A stretch of DNA of 64,000 bases from Paracidovorax konjaci (GTDB lineage: Bacteria; Pseudomonadota; Gammaproteobacteria; Burkholderiales; Burkholderiaceae_C): positions 1-64,000 of the forward strand of contig NZ_FOMQ01000018.1 in assembly GCF_900112675.1 (NCBI RefSeq), read 5' to 3'. Positions 19,298 to 28,364 of this stretch are shown in pieces; position 1 is the first letter of the stretch, and each line of letters starts with the position of its first letter. The position numbers were made by a program, and so were the translations under genes. Under the pieces are notes generated by a model, which saw only the letters and a list, made by a program, of their open reading frames with translations, did not search any database and was not told the DNA's origin.

Positions 19298-22200
19298 TCA
19301 TGGAGCGATCGACAGCGCGCTCATCCGATGCCCGATCTCAGCCCGCAGCCGCTCGATCGTGTCCAGGCGCTGGCGCTTCTCCTCGCCGCTCATGCTCGGG
19401 TCGGCCGTGATCGCCTTGGAACGCTGGTTGAGCGCCGCCAGCCGCTCGCTGGCGTTGTTGAACGCGGCGCGGTGCTGGAGCTTCGGCGCCTCGTCGCGCA
19501 TGATCTCCTGGGCTTTCTCCAGGTCGCCCCGCTTGAGCGCGTCCCGGTAGGAGGCGTAGGCCTGCTCGACTTGCTTGGCCTGCTCGTACATCTGCGTGAC
19601 GTAGCGGCTGCTGCCCGACGGCAGGCTCTCGGCGAAGTTGCCCACTACGAACACGTCCTTGAGGCGCATGTCCGGCCGCTCGCCGCGGTCGAGCGCCGGC
19701 CGTGCGATCGCATCCGCTGCAGCCACCGCGGTGGTGCCGGCCCAGGAAAAGTACCCGCGCAGCAGGTAGTCCACCTGCTTCGGCGACAGGTCGGCCCATT
19801 CGCCCTTCAGCAGCCGGGCCGGGTCGGGCAGCCCCCAGGAGCCCAGCATGCGGGCTACCTCGGAGGTGCGCTCGTCGTAGCGGTCCTGGGAGCGCAGGCG
19901 CTGGTCCGCCTGACTTTCGATCGCGCGGCCGGTGAAGCTGTCCTTGTTGGAGTAGATGTCGATCAGCGGCTTGAACGCCTGCGGCATCGGGTCGAAGGAG
20001 AAGGTCTGCGACACCATGTGCGCCAGACGCTGCCGGAAGCGCTCGCCCGTCATCTCGTCGGACATCATCAGCTCCGCGGTGCGCTCGGCCAGCGTCCCGA
20101 TGGCCCCCACCTCGAAGGGCTTGGGGATGCGGTAGGCCGTGCCGCCGATCTTGAACCACCAGTAGCTGTCCCGGTCCCAGTCCTCGCGCTTCTTCCAGTC
20201 GTCGTCATCGCTGTAGGCGGCCATCAGGCCCAGGCTGGCAAGCGACACGGCGCCGGCCACCATGGCGAAGCGGCGCGGGTTGTCGTGGGCAGCGCGGCCG
20301 AGCTTGTACAGCCCCTGCAGCCGGGCATTCAGGAACGGTACGGACTGGGTGAGGAAACGTACCACGGCGTGGTTGCCGGACATGCTGAAGTCCATCAGGT
20401 CGCGGGCCATGAAGGAGGCTTCGGCATGGCTGTGTCCCTTCGCCACCAGGCGATCGTAGAGCGCGGCGCGGTTGACGTTCTCGGCCCGGTCGCCCAGTTC
20501 GCTGTAGGCATTCCAGACGGTGGACAGTTGGCCGGTCAGCTTCTTCCAGCCCTGCCGGTCCAGCACCACGCCGCCCAGCTTGGCCACCTGGTCTCGCAGC
20601 CGGTCGGTGTTCTCCTGCGTGCCGAACTTGATGATGCCGCCGGATGCCAGCATCGAGGCGTAGGTCTGGCTGTCGCGCGCCGTGAGCTTCCAGCCGCGCG
20701 CCACGTTGGCCGCCGGGTTGTAACCCAGCTCGGACTGCGCGATGGCCGAGAGGCTGTCCCGGATGAGGTTGCGGATCTTGAACGTCGGGTTCACCGTCAC
20801 GCCGAAGGTCAGCACCTGCTTCATCTTGGCCAGGGGCTTCATGAGCGGGCTCGCGGTGTAGTTGAGCGCGCTCACAGCCTCCAGCAGGTACGGATCCTCG
20901 ATGGTCCAGTGCTGCGCCTCGCCGTTGCGCATCACCTTCACCGCTCCCTTCGTGCCCTCCTGCACCGGGTAGGCCACGCCCAGCTTTTCCGCTGCGTCCA
21001 TCGTGGCGAGCGCGGCGCGGTTGCGTGCGGCTGCGGCGTAGAGGTGGCTCCAGTTCAGCAGCGTGTTCTGCAGCAGGTCGGCGTTCAGCTTCTCGGTCCC
21101 ACCCTTGAGCTTCTGCCAGGCCTTCTGGTTCACCAGCCCGGAGCTGAAGCGCCGGCCCTGCATCTCGCCGTCGGCCATCAGACGGTAGAACGGGACGTAG
21201 GGCTGGTCGCGGAACAGGTCATAGGCGCTCTGGTCGATCAGGCCCGAGTCAAGGGCCATCTTCAGCACGCCCTCGTTGAAGCTGTTGAGATCGGCCATGG
21301 CCTTGGCGTACACCGGGGCGCGGTTCGTGCCATCCGCCATGTTGCCGGCGTTGAGCGTCTTGAGCACTCCGATGTCGTCCACGCTCATCAGATTCTCTTT
21401 GCCCTCGGCCTTCAAGCGCCCGGCCCGCTGGGCGGCCACCCACCACAGGAAACGGTCCTGCTCGCCCTTCAGGCTGGCGAGCACGTTGGCGAAGCCGCCC
21501 TCTTTCACGTTCACGTCGGGCACGCCGTCGCGCAAGAACGGCCGGCCGTAGAGCATGGCCGCTTCCATGGTGCCATCGGCGCCCTTGGACATGCGCGCGA
21601 GCATGTACGCCTCCTGGCTCACGTCCTGGATGGGGGCGAACTGGTCGACCAGCGCCTGCTTGGCGCGCACCGCGAAGTTCTGGCGCAGGGCTTCGGCCCG
21701 CTGCTTGAGCGTGGGGACGGTTGCCGTGCCGGCCACCTTCTTCCACACTTTCTCCTGCACCGGGGTCATTTCGCCCATGCTCGACTCCACTGCAGCGGCG
21801 GGCGCGGTGCGGTAGCGCGAGATGTCCGGGCCCACGGTGGCGGCGCCATTCAGCGGCGCGCTGCCGGCGTTGTCGATGGCCTTCATGACGAAGCGCTCGG
21901 CCTCGTTGTAGGTCATTTTCCGGATGGCCGCACCCAGGCGCTCCATGCCCAAACGATCGGCCACGCTCGCAAGCCAGTTGGCCAGAGTGCGCACCCGCAG
22001 GCCCATGCGCGTGCCGGCCTGCTTCTGGGCGCGCAGTTCCTCCGCCACCACGGCCAGACCCTCCTCGATCGACAACGCTTCAAAGTAGCCATTGAGGGTG
22101 CTGCCTTTGTGGCCGGCGGCCTTCAGCGCCTCCAACTGCGCGGGCGCATCGGGCGAGAATTGCTTCCACCGAATGGCGTACTGCTGCACGCGGCTGTCCC

Positions 22201-25200
22201 GCTTGGCCAAGTCCAGCATGGTCTGCACGTAAACGGGGTCTGCCACAATATTGCGCAAACCTTGATGGAACAGCTCATGAAAGACAGTCTCGACGACATC
22301 CAGGGGGCTGGAGTGAGCGGAAGCGACGACGGCAAGCCGACCGTCAGGCATCCTCACCCCCTTCACGTAGTCCGGTTCCCCTTGCCCAAGGTCAGCGGCC
22401 CTCAGCACGACATCAACTGGTGGCGGGTTCCGGAGCCCCGCAAGGGCCTGCTTCACCGCCTGCTGGGCGTCTTCAAGCGATAGGCCACGGCCGGGCCCGG
22501 TGTCGCCCGTGCTGTAGAGCGACACACTGCCGTCGCCCTCCTGCCGCTTCTCCACCGCCTGGAAGAACGCATCGAACGCGCCGCGGATCTGCGGCATCTC
22601 GCCCGCCGTGGGGTACGGGTAGGCACCCTCCAGTGCGAACACGCCCGCCGGCACGATGTTCGCCAGGTAGTCGTTCCCCGCGCTCTGGTCCTGCAGCTTC
22701 GCCACCACGTAGCTCTCGAAGGCCCGGGCCGACATTTCGGGCTTCGTCGTCCAGTATTCCTTCGTGCGGCGATCGTCCAGCTTCTTGCTGCGCTCGAGCA
22801 TGCCGGTGCGGTTGATGGCCGAGCGAACCTCGCGGAAGGCGGTCCGCATCTCCTCGCGCACGCCCTGCCCTTGCCGTTCCTCCGCGGTCATGTAGCCGGC
22901 GCCGTCGCCGCGCTGCCGGGAGAAATAGTTGTCCAGCGCGTGCCACCATTCGTGAGCAAGGCTGCCGGCGCCCTCACGCTTGGTCAGGTTGATCACCACG
23001 CTGCCCGGCTCGTAGTGCGCCGCGGCGGCGTTCTGCCCGCCGGAGCCACGTGCGCCGAAGGCCAGGCCCAGCCGGCCACCCAGCGACAGCGCCCGGGGCG
23101 GCAGGTTCAGCACGCCGGCCAGATCCATCAGCGCGTCATAGGCGCGGTTCAGATCCTGCTGGCGCCGCGGCCTCTCGACGTAGTTGCCGAACTGCACGCC
23201 GCGGAAGCCGAAAGCCTCCTGGAACTGTTCGGGCGTGGCATCGCCTCCCTTGCGGTAGTCCTGGCCGATGCGCGGCGCGTTCTGGCTGTTGCGCACGGGC
23301 GGCACATCCTTGTAGCGCTGCAGCAGGTTCTCCAGCTCCGTCTGGTTGTCGGCCAGGTAGGCGCGGGCGGCCTTCACGTCGGGGAAGCCGGTCTTCAGCT
23401 CTGCCACGTTGCGGCCGATCTTCTTGCCGACGAAGAACTCCCGCGCACCGCCGGCCCGCTTGGAGTAGATCTCGAATGACGCACCGCGAACGGGCGCGCC
23501 CTGCTCGGCCAGCAACTCGGCGGATCGGCGCTTGAACGCCTCGATGGCGGTCTCCCGCGTGTCGCCCTTCGCCAGCTCGCGAGGCCAGTTGTTGAAGCTC
23601 GAAGCCTTGGCCGCACGCGAAACCGTCCAGATCGTGCGCGGCAGGTCGTAGGCCACGCCCTCATACATCGAGTACCGCCCGGCATCCAGCTTGATGTCCT
23701 TCAGGGAACGCTCATGGCCCACGGCCTCATAGAGCGCGGCCTGATTGGCGATGCCCCGGGGGATGCTGTCCCGGTGGAGTTCGGCCCGCACCGCGGCGGG
23801 ATCGTTCCGGCCGGAGAGCAGATCGTCAGCGAAGCCGCGCAGCATGGTGACGCGATCCGACCAGCCGCGCAGCTTCCACGTGGATTGGGGCTTGGTGGGC
23901 ACCGCGTCGCGCAGCGCCCGGGCGAGCGCCACGGTATCGGGAGCCGTGCCGCCTTCCAGCAGCTTGGCGTAGTCGGGCTCCGGCCAGGTCTTGGAGAGCG
24001 GGTGCGCCTTCACGTCCAGCTCCTTCGCCTTGGCCATGCCGTCGGCGTAGGCCTCGGCGTAAAGCATCTTCCGCGCGCCGGGCAGGGTCTCGCCGAAGTC
24101 CTCGATGCGGCCGGACTGCTGGGCGGCGGGAGCGGCTTCGGGAAAACCTACAGATCGTCGGTTTTGACCAGTGGACACATCCGCCGGACGCGCTGGGCCT
24201 GAGCGATCCTGCTGCTGCTCGCGTCGCTGAGGGGCGCTGCGCTGGTCCACCGCGCTGGACTTATCGGCGCCGGCCATGACTGTTTCGGGAGCATTTGCGG
24301 CCATGGGCGCCTTGGTGCTGCTCGCTCCGCTCTGCCCTGCTGCTCCTTCGCCTTGAGTGACCTTTTCGGAAGTGCCGCCTTGGGGCCGGTCGATACCAAG
24401 CGTACGGATTACGTCCGGCTGGTCCTGCCGGGTCCGGGCAGCATCGGCAGCATCCACCGCGGCCACCATCCGCTGCAGACTCATGCCGCGCACGTCCAGA
24501 TCCAGGGAGCGGGCCACGCGCGCCGCCTGCAGCGCATTCGTGCGCCAGTTCGGTGCTCTCTCGGCCTGTCCTTCAAATGCGGGATTCCCCCGCATTTGCG
24601 GCGCCGGATCACCACGGCCTTTCTTCTGCAGCACGTACCCGAGCGAGGCATCACCGCTGGCTGGCACCACCTCATGGCTGCCCGTTAGTTCGCGGCGCTG
24701 CAGCTCACGCTGTGCGGCCTGCTGCGAGGTGAACGGCGCGCCGCCCGCGCTGGTCACGGTATCCGGCACGGGCGTGGGCTCGTTGGCCCGGTTCACCACC
24801 TCGGCGCGGCGCTCCTGCCGCACACCGTCCGCGCCTGCCAACATACGGCCCGTGGGCGCGTTGTCATAGGCCAGTGCCGGCGTGGTCGGCTCCGCGGGCA
24901 GCGGGCGCACGGGCGTGATGTTGCTCATGCCCAGGTCGGCACGGCGCTGGCGCTCGGCCTCCAGCGCCAGGCGCTCTGCCTGGGCGGCGTTGATTCGCGC
25001 CACCGCCTCAGCCCGCGTTTCGGGGCGGACGCCTTCAGGCCCGGCCACCATGCGGCCGGTAGGAGCCGGGTCGAACGTCAGGGCGCCGGCTTCTGCAGTG
25101 GCGGGCACCTGATTGCGCTCTTGCGGGCTCAGGCGCAGCGTGGGCTGCACGTCGAAGCCCCGGCCGCTCGGGTGAGGCACCACCGATACCGCGATCCCAT

Positions 25201-27043
25201 CCTGTGCGGCACGCTGTCGCAGCGCATGGGCTTCGTTCAGCCGCATCGGCTCGCCGGGCGTGCGGCCATCCGCCACCGCCAGGGCCGCGATGCGGGCTGC
25301 TGCCGGATCTTCCCGGCGCGCTTCGGTGGTGAAGTCGATGCCGTTCCCATAGCTGGGAGCCGCGACGGGCTGCAGGCTCAGGCGGGCATCGGGGTTTGCC
25401 TGCCGGGCGCGCTGGTACGCAGCCGGGGCGAAGTTCGCATGCAGTGCGTTTTCCGCCTCCGACCGCACCGACAAAGGCAGCGTCTGGTCCTGGGCGGTAG
25501 CAAGCGCTTGGCGGAACGCGGGCTGTGCCTCGGGCCGCACCATGCTGTCGATGAGACCGGCATAGCTCGCCACGTCGGAAAGGTCGGCCGGCTGGGGCTC
25601 GAAGGTGCGCACTACGCGGCCCGACTCCATTCCGGCCAGCACCTCCTGGTCGGAGGGCGTAGGCGCGGGAATGAGCGCCCGGGCTTCGGATTCGCGCATG
25701 GCCCGGACACCTGCGGGAAGGTCCGCTCGCTCCAGGTCTGCGAGGGTCATGCGTGCCGCGCGCTGCTGTTCGGGCGACAGCTGATCGAGTGCCGCCCCCA
25801 GTTGCTGCCGCACATCCGGCGCTGACGGCGGCGCGGGCGGAGTGATGGGGGCGAGCCCCAAGTCGCCGGCCATGACCGCAGCCTTCGACATCGGGCCGTC
25901 CGCCGGATTGATGGCGGGTGGTGCTGCTGGTGCTGTAGCACCAGCAGGGTCGGCAGTCGGTGCCGCGGCCTGCGAACGCTGGAACTGCTCCGGGTTGAAT
26001 GCCTGGTGCAGGGCGTCCGCTGCCGCCTTGCGCTCCTCGGCCGGGCGCTGCTCGTCCAGGGCGCGGGCCAGAGTGTCGCGGTACTGCTGCTGGTTCTCGG
26101 GCTTCACCATCTGGTCGATCAGCCCGCCGTACTCTGCGACATCGGGCAGTCCGGTGCTGGACGTGGGGTGCAAATCCTGCACCCCATCCCCGACGCTCTG
26201 GGACGCCGACGCATCCACGGAAGCCTGCTGATCGGCGGCCTTCTGCTGGCCGCGGGCCCGCGCTCCGTCCACCACACCAGCACCTGCCCCCATGACGCCA
26301 CCGCCGATGGCGCCCATTGCCGCGGACAGGGCCGTGTCTTCCAGGTTTTCGCTGGTAGTGGGGTTCTTGAATGCACCCCACTGCTCGACCATGTTCTGGG
26401 CGCCTTCGGTCGCGCCCTCGCGCACGGCGCCCTTGCCCATTTCCTTGAGGATGGTGCTGGGCTTGCCGGGGATGCCCTTGATCACATCCAGCATCTTCCC
26501 CATGCCCACGCGCTCGAGCGCTGTGGCGGGGATGGCAGCGGCCAGGGCACGGGCTTTGTCCTCCTGCCCGGATGCCTGCTGCTCCTGGCGGATGCCGCCG
26601 TATTCCTGCGTGAAGATGGGCACCAAGCTGCCCACGGCGCCGCCGATTGCCGCGCCAGCCGGCCCGAACACTCGCCCTGCCCGTGCACCAGCCGCCCCAC
26701 CAGCAGCAGATGCTGCGATTTGCGGCGCGAACTGTGCCGCCGATTCCTTCACCGCAAGCCACGGGCTGTCCACCAGGTCGCGCAGGCTGCGGATACCGGC
26801 CGGGTTGCGGTCGATGATTCCCTGGCCCGTCTCCTTTACGGCCCGGGTCGCCGTGTTGGAACCGATCACGTCCTCGGCCGCGGTGGCTGCCGTGGTGAGC
26901 ATTTGGCCACCGGTGCGCTTGATCGTCGAGATGACGCCGGGAGCGGCGGGCCCAGGCGCTGGCGCGGCGCCGGTCTCAACAAGAGTGCCGCCAAACGCGT
27001 CGGTGTTGGGGATGAGGTCGCCGCCAAATTGATCTTGTGCCAT
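19298..27043 (-). CDS. Giant (2581-aa) polyvalent virion protein with two HExxH motifs and LPD1/LPD38-like regions
   Basis: Nearly a quarter of the prophage. The N-terminal third is low-complexity, rich in Ala, Pro and Gln. It has a Gly/Ala hydrophobic stretch (about 100-150) and an imperfectly repeated block, GLIDxMVxPE, starting near 301 and 490. Around 1270-1400 lies an LPD1-like region (FGFRGVQFGN) with a zincin motif, HEWWH at 1364-1368. A second motif, HELFH, is at 1589-1593. The C-terminal ~880 residues resemble the LPD38 family (LLLNWSHLYAAAARNRAALA; SMSGNHAVVRFLTQSVPFLN) with one hydrophobic helix near 2255. Such proteins are thought to be packaged and injected with DNA. ATG at 27043 was preferred over GTG at 27058 because AGGTGG lies upstream. 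Confidence 0.85.
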   Translation of the reverse strand: MAQDQFGGDLIPNTDAFGGTLVETGAAPAPGPAAPGVISTIKRTGGQMLTTAATAAEDVIGSNTATRAVKETGQGIIDRNPAGIRSLRDLVDSPWLAVKESAAQFAPQIAASAAGGAAGARAGRVFGPAGAAIGGAVGSLVPIFTQEYGGIRQEQQASGQEDKARALAAAIPATALERVGMGKMLDVIKGIPGKPSTILKEMGKGAVREGATEGAQNMVEQWGAFKNPTTSENLEDTALSAAMGAIGGGVMGAGAGVVDGARARGQQKAADQQASVDASASQSVGDGVQDLHPTSSTGLPDVAEYGGLIDQMVKPENQQQYRDTLARALDEQRPAEERKAAADALHQAFNPEQFQRSQAAAPTADPAGATAPAAPPAINPADGPMSKAAVMAGDLGLAPITPPAPPSAPDVRQQLGAALDQLSPEQQRAARMTLADLERADLPAGVRAMRESEARALIPAPTPSDQEVLAGMESGRVVRTFEPQPADLSDVASYAGLIDSMVRPEAQPAFRQALATAQDQTLPLSVRSEAENALHANFAPAAYQRARQANPDARLSLQPVAAPSYGNGIDFTTEARREDPAAARIAALAVADGRTPGEPMRLNEAHALRQRAAQDGIAVSVVPHPSGRGFDVQPTLRLSPQERNQVPATAEAGALTFDPAPTGRMVAGPEGVRPETRAEAVARINAAQAERLALEAERQRRADLGMSNITPVRPLPAEPTTPALAYDNAPTGRMLAGADGVRQERRAEVVNRANEPTPVPDTVTSAGGAPFTSQQAAQRELQRRELTGSHEVVPASGDASLGYVLQKKGRGDPAPQMRGNPAFEGQAERAPNWRTNALQAARVARSLDLDVRGMSLQRMVAAVDAADAARTRQDQPDVIRTLGIDRPQGGTSEKVTQGEGAAGQSGASSTKAPMAANAPETVMAGADKSSAVDQRSAPQRREQQQDRSGPARPADVSTGQNRRSVGFPEAAPAAQQSGRIEDFGETLPGARKMLYAEAYADGMAKAKELDVKAHPLSKTWPEPDYAKLLEGGTAPDTVALARALRDAVPTKPQSTWKLRGWSDRVTMLRGFADDLLSGRNDPAAVRAELHRDSIPRGIANQAALYEAVGHERSLKDIKLDAGRYSMYEGVAYDLPRTIWTVSRAAKASSFNNWPRELAKGDTRETAIEAFKRRSAELLAEQGAPVRGASFEIYSKRAGGAREFFVGKKIGRNVAELKTGFPDVKAARAYLADNQTELENLLQRYKDVPPVRNSQNAPRIGQDYRKGGDATPEQFQEAFGFRGVQFGNYVERPRRQQDLNRAYDALMDLAGVLNLPPRALSLGGRLGLAFGARGSGGQNAAAAHYEPGSVVINLTKREGAGSLAHEWWHALDNYFSRQRGDGAGYMTAEERQGQGVREEMRTAFREVRSAINRTGMLERSKKLDDRRTKEYWTTKPEMSARAFESYVVAKLQDQSAGNDYLANIVPAGVFALEGAYPYPTAGEMPQIRGAFDAFFQAVEKRQEGDGSVSLYSTGDTGPGRGLSLEDAQQAVKQALAGLRNPPPVDVVLRAADLGQGEPDYVKGVRMPDGRLAVVASAHSSPLDVVETVFHELFHQGLRNIVADPVYVQTMLDLAKRDSRVQQYAIRWKQFSPDAPAQLEALKAAGHKGSTLNGYFEALSIEEGLAVVAEELRAQKQAGTRMGLRVRTLANWLASVADRLGMERLGAAIRKMTYNEAERFVMKAIDNAGSAPLNGAATVGPDISRYRTAPAAAVESSMGEMTPVQEKVWKKVAGTATVPTLKQRAEALRQNFAVRAKQALVDQFAPIQDVSQEAYMLARMSKGADGTMEAAMLYGRPFLRDGVPDVNVKEGGFANVLASLKGEQDRFLWWVAAQRAGRLKAEGKENLMSVDDIGVLKTLNAGNMADGTNRAPVYAKAMADLNSFNEGVLKMALDSGLIDQSAYDLFRDQPYVPFYRLMADGEMQGRRFSSGLVNQKAWQKLKGGTEKLNADLLQNTLLNWSHLYAAAARNRAALATMDAAEKLGVAYPVQEGTKGAVKVMRNGEAQHWTIEDPYLLEAVSALNYTASPLMKPLAKMKQVLTFGVTVNPTFKIRNLIRDSLSAIAQSELGYNPAANVARGWKLTARDSQTYASMLASGGIIKFGTQENTDRLRDQVAKLGGVVLDRQGWKKLTGQLSTVWNAYSELGDRAENVNRAALYDRLVAKGHSHAEASFMARDLMDFSMSGNHAVVRFLTQSVPFLNARLQGLYKLGRAAHDNPRRFAMVAGAVSLASLGLMAAYSDDDDWKKREDWDRDSYWWFKIGGTAYRIPKPFEVGAIGTLAERTAELMMSDEMTGERFRQRLAHMVSQTFSFDPMPQAFKPLIDIYSNKDSFTGRAIESQADQRLRSQDRYDERTSEVARMLGSWGLPDPARLLKGEWADLSPKQVDYLLRGYFSWAGTTAVAAADAIARPALDRGERPDMRLKDVFVVGNFAESLPSGSSRYVTQMYEQAKQVEQAYASYRDALKRGDLEKAQEIMRDEAPKLQHRAAFNNASERLAALNQRSKAITADPSMSGEEKRQRLDTIERLRAEIGHRMSALSIAP

Positions 27044-27137
27044 CTGGCAACTTTCCACCTATAGCGGTGGCAGGTCTAACCCCAGCAGGGGGGGCGTGCA
27101 GACAGCAGTTTGGGAGGCTTTGCACGGGGCCCAGAAA

Positions 27138-27161
27138 CGACAAAGCCCGCCGAAGCGGGCT
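27138..27161 (-). terminator. Terminator-like hairpin between the membrane gene and the giant gene
   Basis: On the minus strand AGCCCGC-TTCG-GCGGGCT is followed by TTGTCGTTTC. The stem is seven GC-rich pairs with a stable TTCG loop, but the T tract is weak. It would end the 27820-27189 transcript, so the giant gene probably has its own promoter or depends on antitermination. Confidence 0.6.
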
Positions 27162-27188
27162 CTATGGCAGAGGCGTTGCGCTTTGATC

Positions 27189-27626
27189 TCACTCGTCTTC
27201 AGATTGATTGTTGCGCTTCCGGCTTTGCACTACAGCCTTGGTGCCGTAACCACCCAGGAAGAACGCTATGTATTTCACTATCTCGACGACAAAAGCCTCT
27301 TTGTCCAGCAGCAAGGCCGTCATGACCGCCACAGCCGCAAGCAAGGCGATCAAACCCCAAAAGATGTAGCGCCACGCAATGGCGCGCCGCATCACCTCTT
27401 TGTGCTCACTGTTGGCCTTGGAGTTGTACTCCATCGATTTCAGAGCGAGCTCCTTGTTCTGGGCTGTCTCGCTCTCAGTGATGTCAAGCTGACGGCTGTC
27501 CAGCTCCAATCGCTTCTCTTGGATGTCGAGCATGCGATTCATGATCGCCATCGGCGGGTAGCCGTTTTGAGCAGTGTGCTCATCCCCAGGCTTCGGGGTA
27601 GGAACCGACAAGTTCGGATCGCTCAT
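27189..27626 (-). CDS. Two-helix membrane protein (hypothetical, holin/immunity candidate)
   Basis: A 145-aa protein. Residues ~1-75 are charged and probably coiled coil (LDIQEKRLELDSRQLDITES). Two hydrophobic helices follow (about 88-108 and 113-132), then a short basic/acidic tail. Its start overlaps the stop of the upstream 65-aa gene (ATGA). In a prophage such a protein could be a holin or a superinfection-exclusion protein, but no family is recognised. Confidence 0.6.
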   Translation of the reverse strand: MSDPNLSVPTPKPGDEHTAQNGYPPMAIMNRMLDIQEKRLELDSRQLDITESETAQNKELALKSMEYNSKANSEHKEVMRRAIAWRYIFWGLIALLAAVAVMTALLLDKEAFVVEIVKYIAFFLGGYGTKAVVQSRKRNNQSEDE

Positions 27627-27820
27627 GCAGGCTTCAATACAGGTACTTTGTACTGAACCTCGAAGCGTCCAAAGTCCTTGCTACCCAGCTTGGGCGGCAC
27701 GAACCGTGACTTGGCAATGTTCAAGCGATCGGAATCGACGAGAACCAAAAACTCCTCAGCCGACATGCGTTCTACTCGCCGCGGCACGAGAACTGGTGTA
27801 GGGGAAGTGTTGGCTTTCAT
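27623..27820 (-). CDS. Small hypothetical protein (65 aa)
   Basis: Begins MKANTSPTPVLVPRRVERMS and has mixed alpha/beta composition. No family recognised. Its stop overlaps the start of the two-helix membrane protein, so the two are translationally coupled and probably work together. A set of AGGGGA repeats lies just upstream, between it and the rightward 28018 gene, and is the likely control site. Confidence 0.5.
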   Translation of the reverse strand: MKANTSPTPVLVPRRVERMSAEEFLVLVDSDRLNIAKSRFVPPKLGSKDFGRFEVQYKVPVLKPA

Positions 27821-27850
27821 GCTGTAAATAATAGCACTCTGGTGTAGTTC

Positions 27851-27908
27851 AGGGGACTCCAGGGGACTATAGGGGAACCCACTGGGTCTTTAAGGGGAAT
27901 CATAGGGA
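27851..27908. repeat. Helically phased AGGGGA repeats (iteron-like)
   Basis: AGGGGA begins at 27851, 27861, 27871 and 27893, and AGGGA at 27904, so spacings are 10, 10, 22 and 11 bases. All are on the same strand and thus on roughly the same DNA face. They lie in the divergent gap between a leftward pair (27820) and a rightward exported-protein gene (28018). Confidence 0.55.
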
Positions 27909-28017
27909 CCGAAGGTGCCCAAAAGGCCTTTGTTTCGGGACGCGGCAAATGTGTTCGTGGCGACCATCGGGCCCGACCATGTGTGAGAGGGTGTTGCTCT
28001 CCTGATACATTCGGACA

Positions 28018-28362
28018 ATGCGCCGCTCGTTAGCAACCCTGCTCCTACTCTGCGCGCCTGCTGCCTGGGCCGGTGACTACGCCACGTGCATCCTGGACAA
28101 GGCGCCGGGCGTGGCGAACGAAGCTGCTGCCGCCGCAGTGCACCAGGTGTGCCTTGAGGAGAACCCGGGCGGCCTGCAGGCTGTCGCCCAGGGTTCCGGC
28201 CGCGGGTTCTTCGGCTTCAAGTCCGGCGCCGAGTGCACCGCGAAGAAGGCTAGCGACACCCGGAGTGCCCGGGCGGGCTTGCTGATCAGTGGGGCCTGCC
28301 GGCGCCTCTATGACTCCAGCAATGATCGCTTCGGCGGCGTTTTGGTCAACCCCACCCAGTAG
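28018..28362 (+). CDS. Exported small protein on the opposite strand (moron candidate)
   Basis: A 114-aa protein with a clear Sec signal peptide (MRRSLATLLLLCAPAAWA, cleavage before Gly19 or nearby) and a mature domain with four cysteines, enough for two disulfides in the periplasm. It is rightward inside an otherwise leftward late block, so it needs its own promoter; a weak TACATT -10-like box lies only 8 bases before the ATG. It ends two bases before the stop of the converging 765-aa gene. The pattern fits a lysogenic-conversion gene. No function recognised. Confidence 0.65.
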   Translation: MRRSLATLLLLCAPAAWAGDYATCILDKAPGVANEAAAAAVHQVCLEENPGGLQAVAQGSGRGFFGFKSGAECTAKKASDTRSARAGLLISGACRRLYDSSNDRFGGVLVNPTQ

Positions 28363-28364
28363 CG

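Noticed and set aside
18930-19301. 123-codon frame starting inside the giant gene's stop (ATGA)
   Set aside because: The coupled start is attractive, but most of the frame overlaps the 165-aa gene, which has a better ribosome site and composition. The possibility is noted in that entry.
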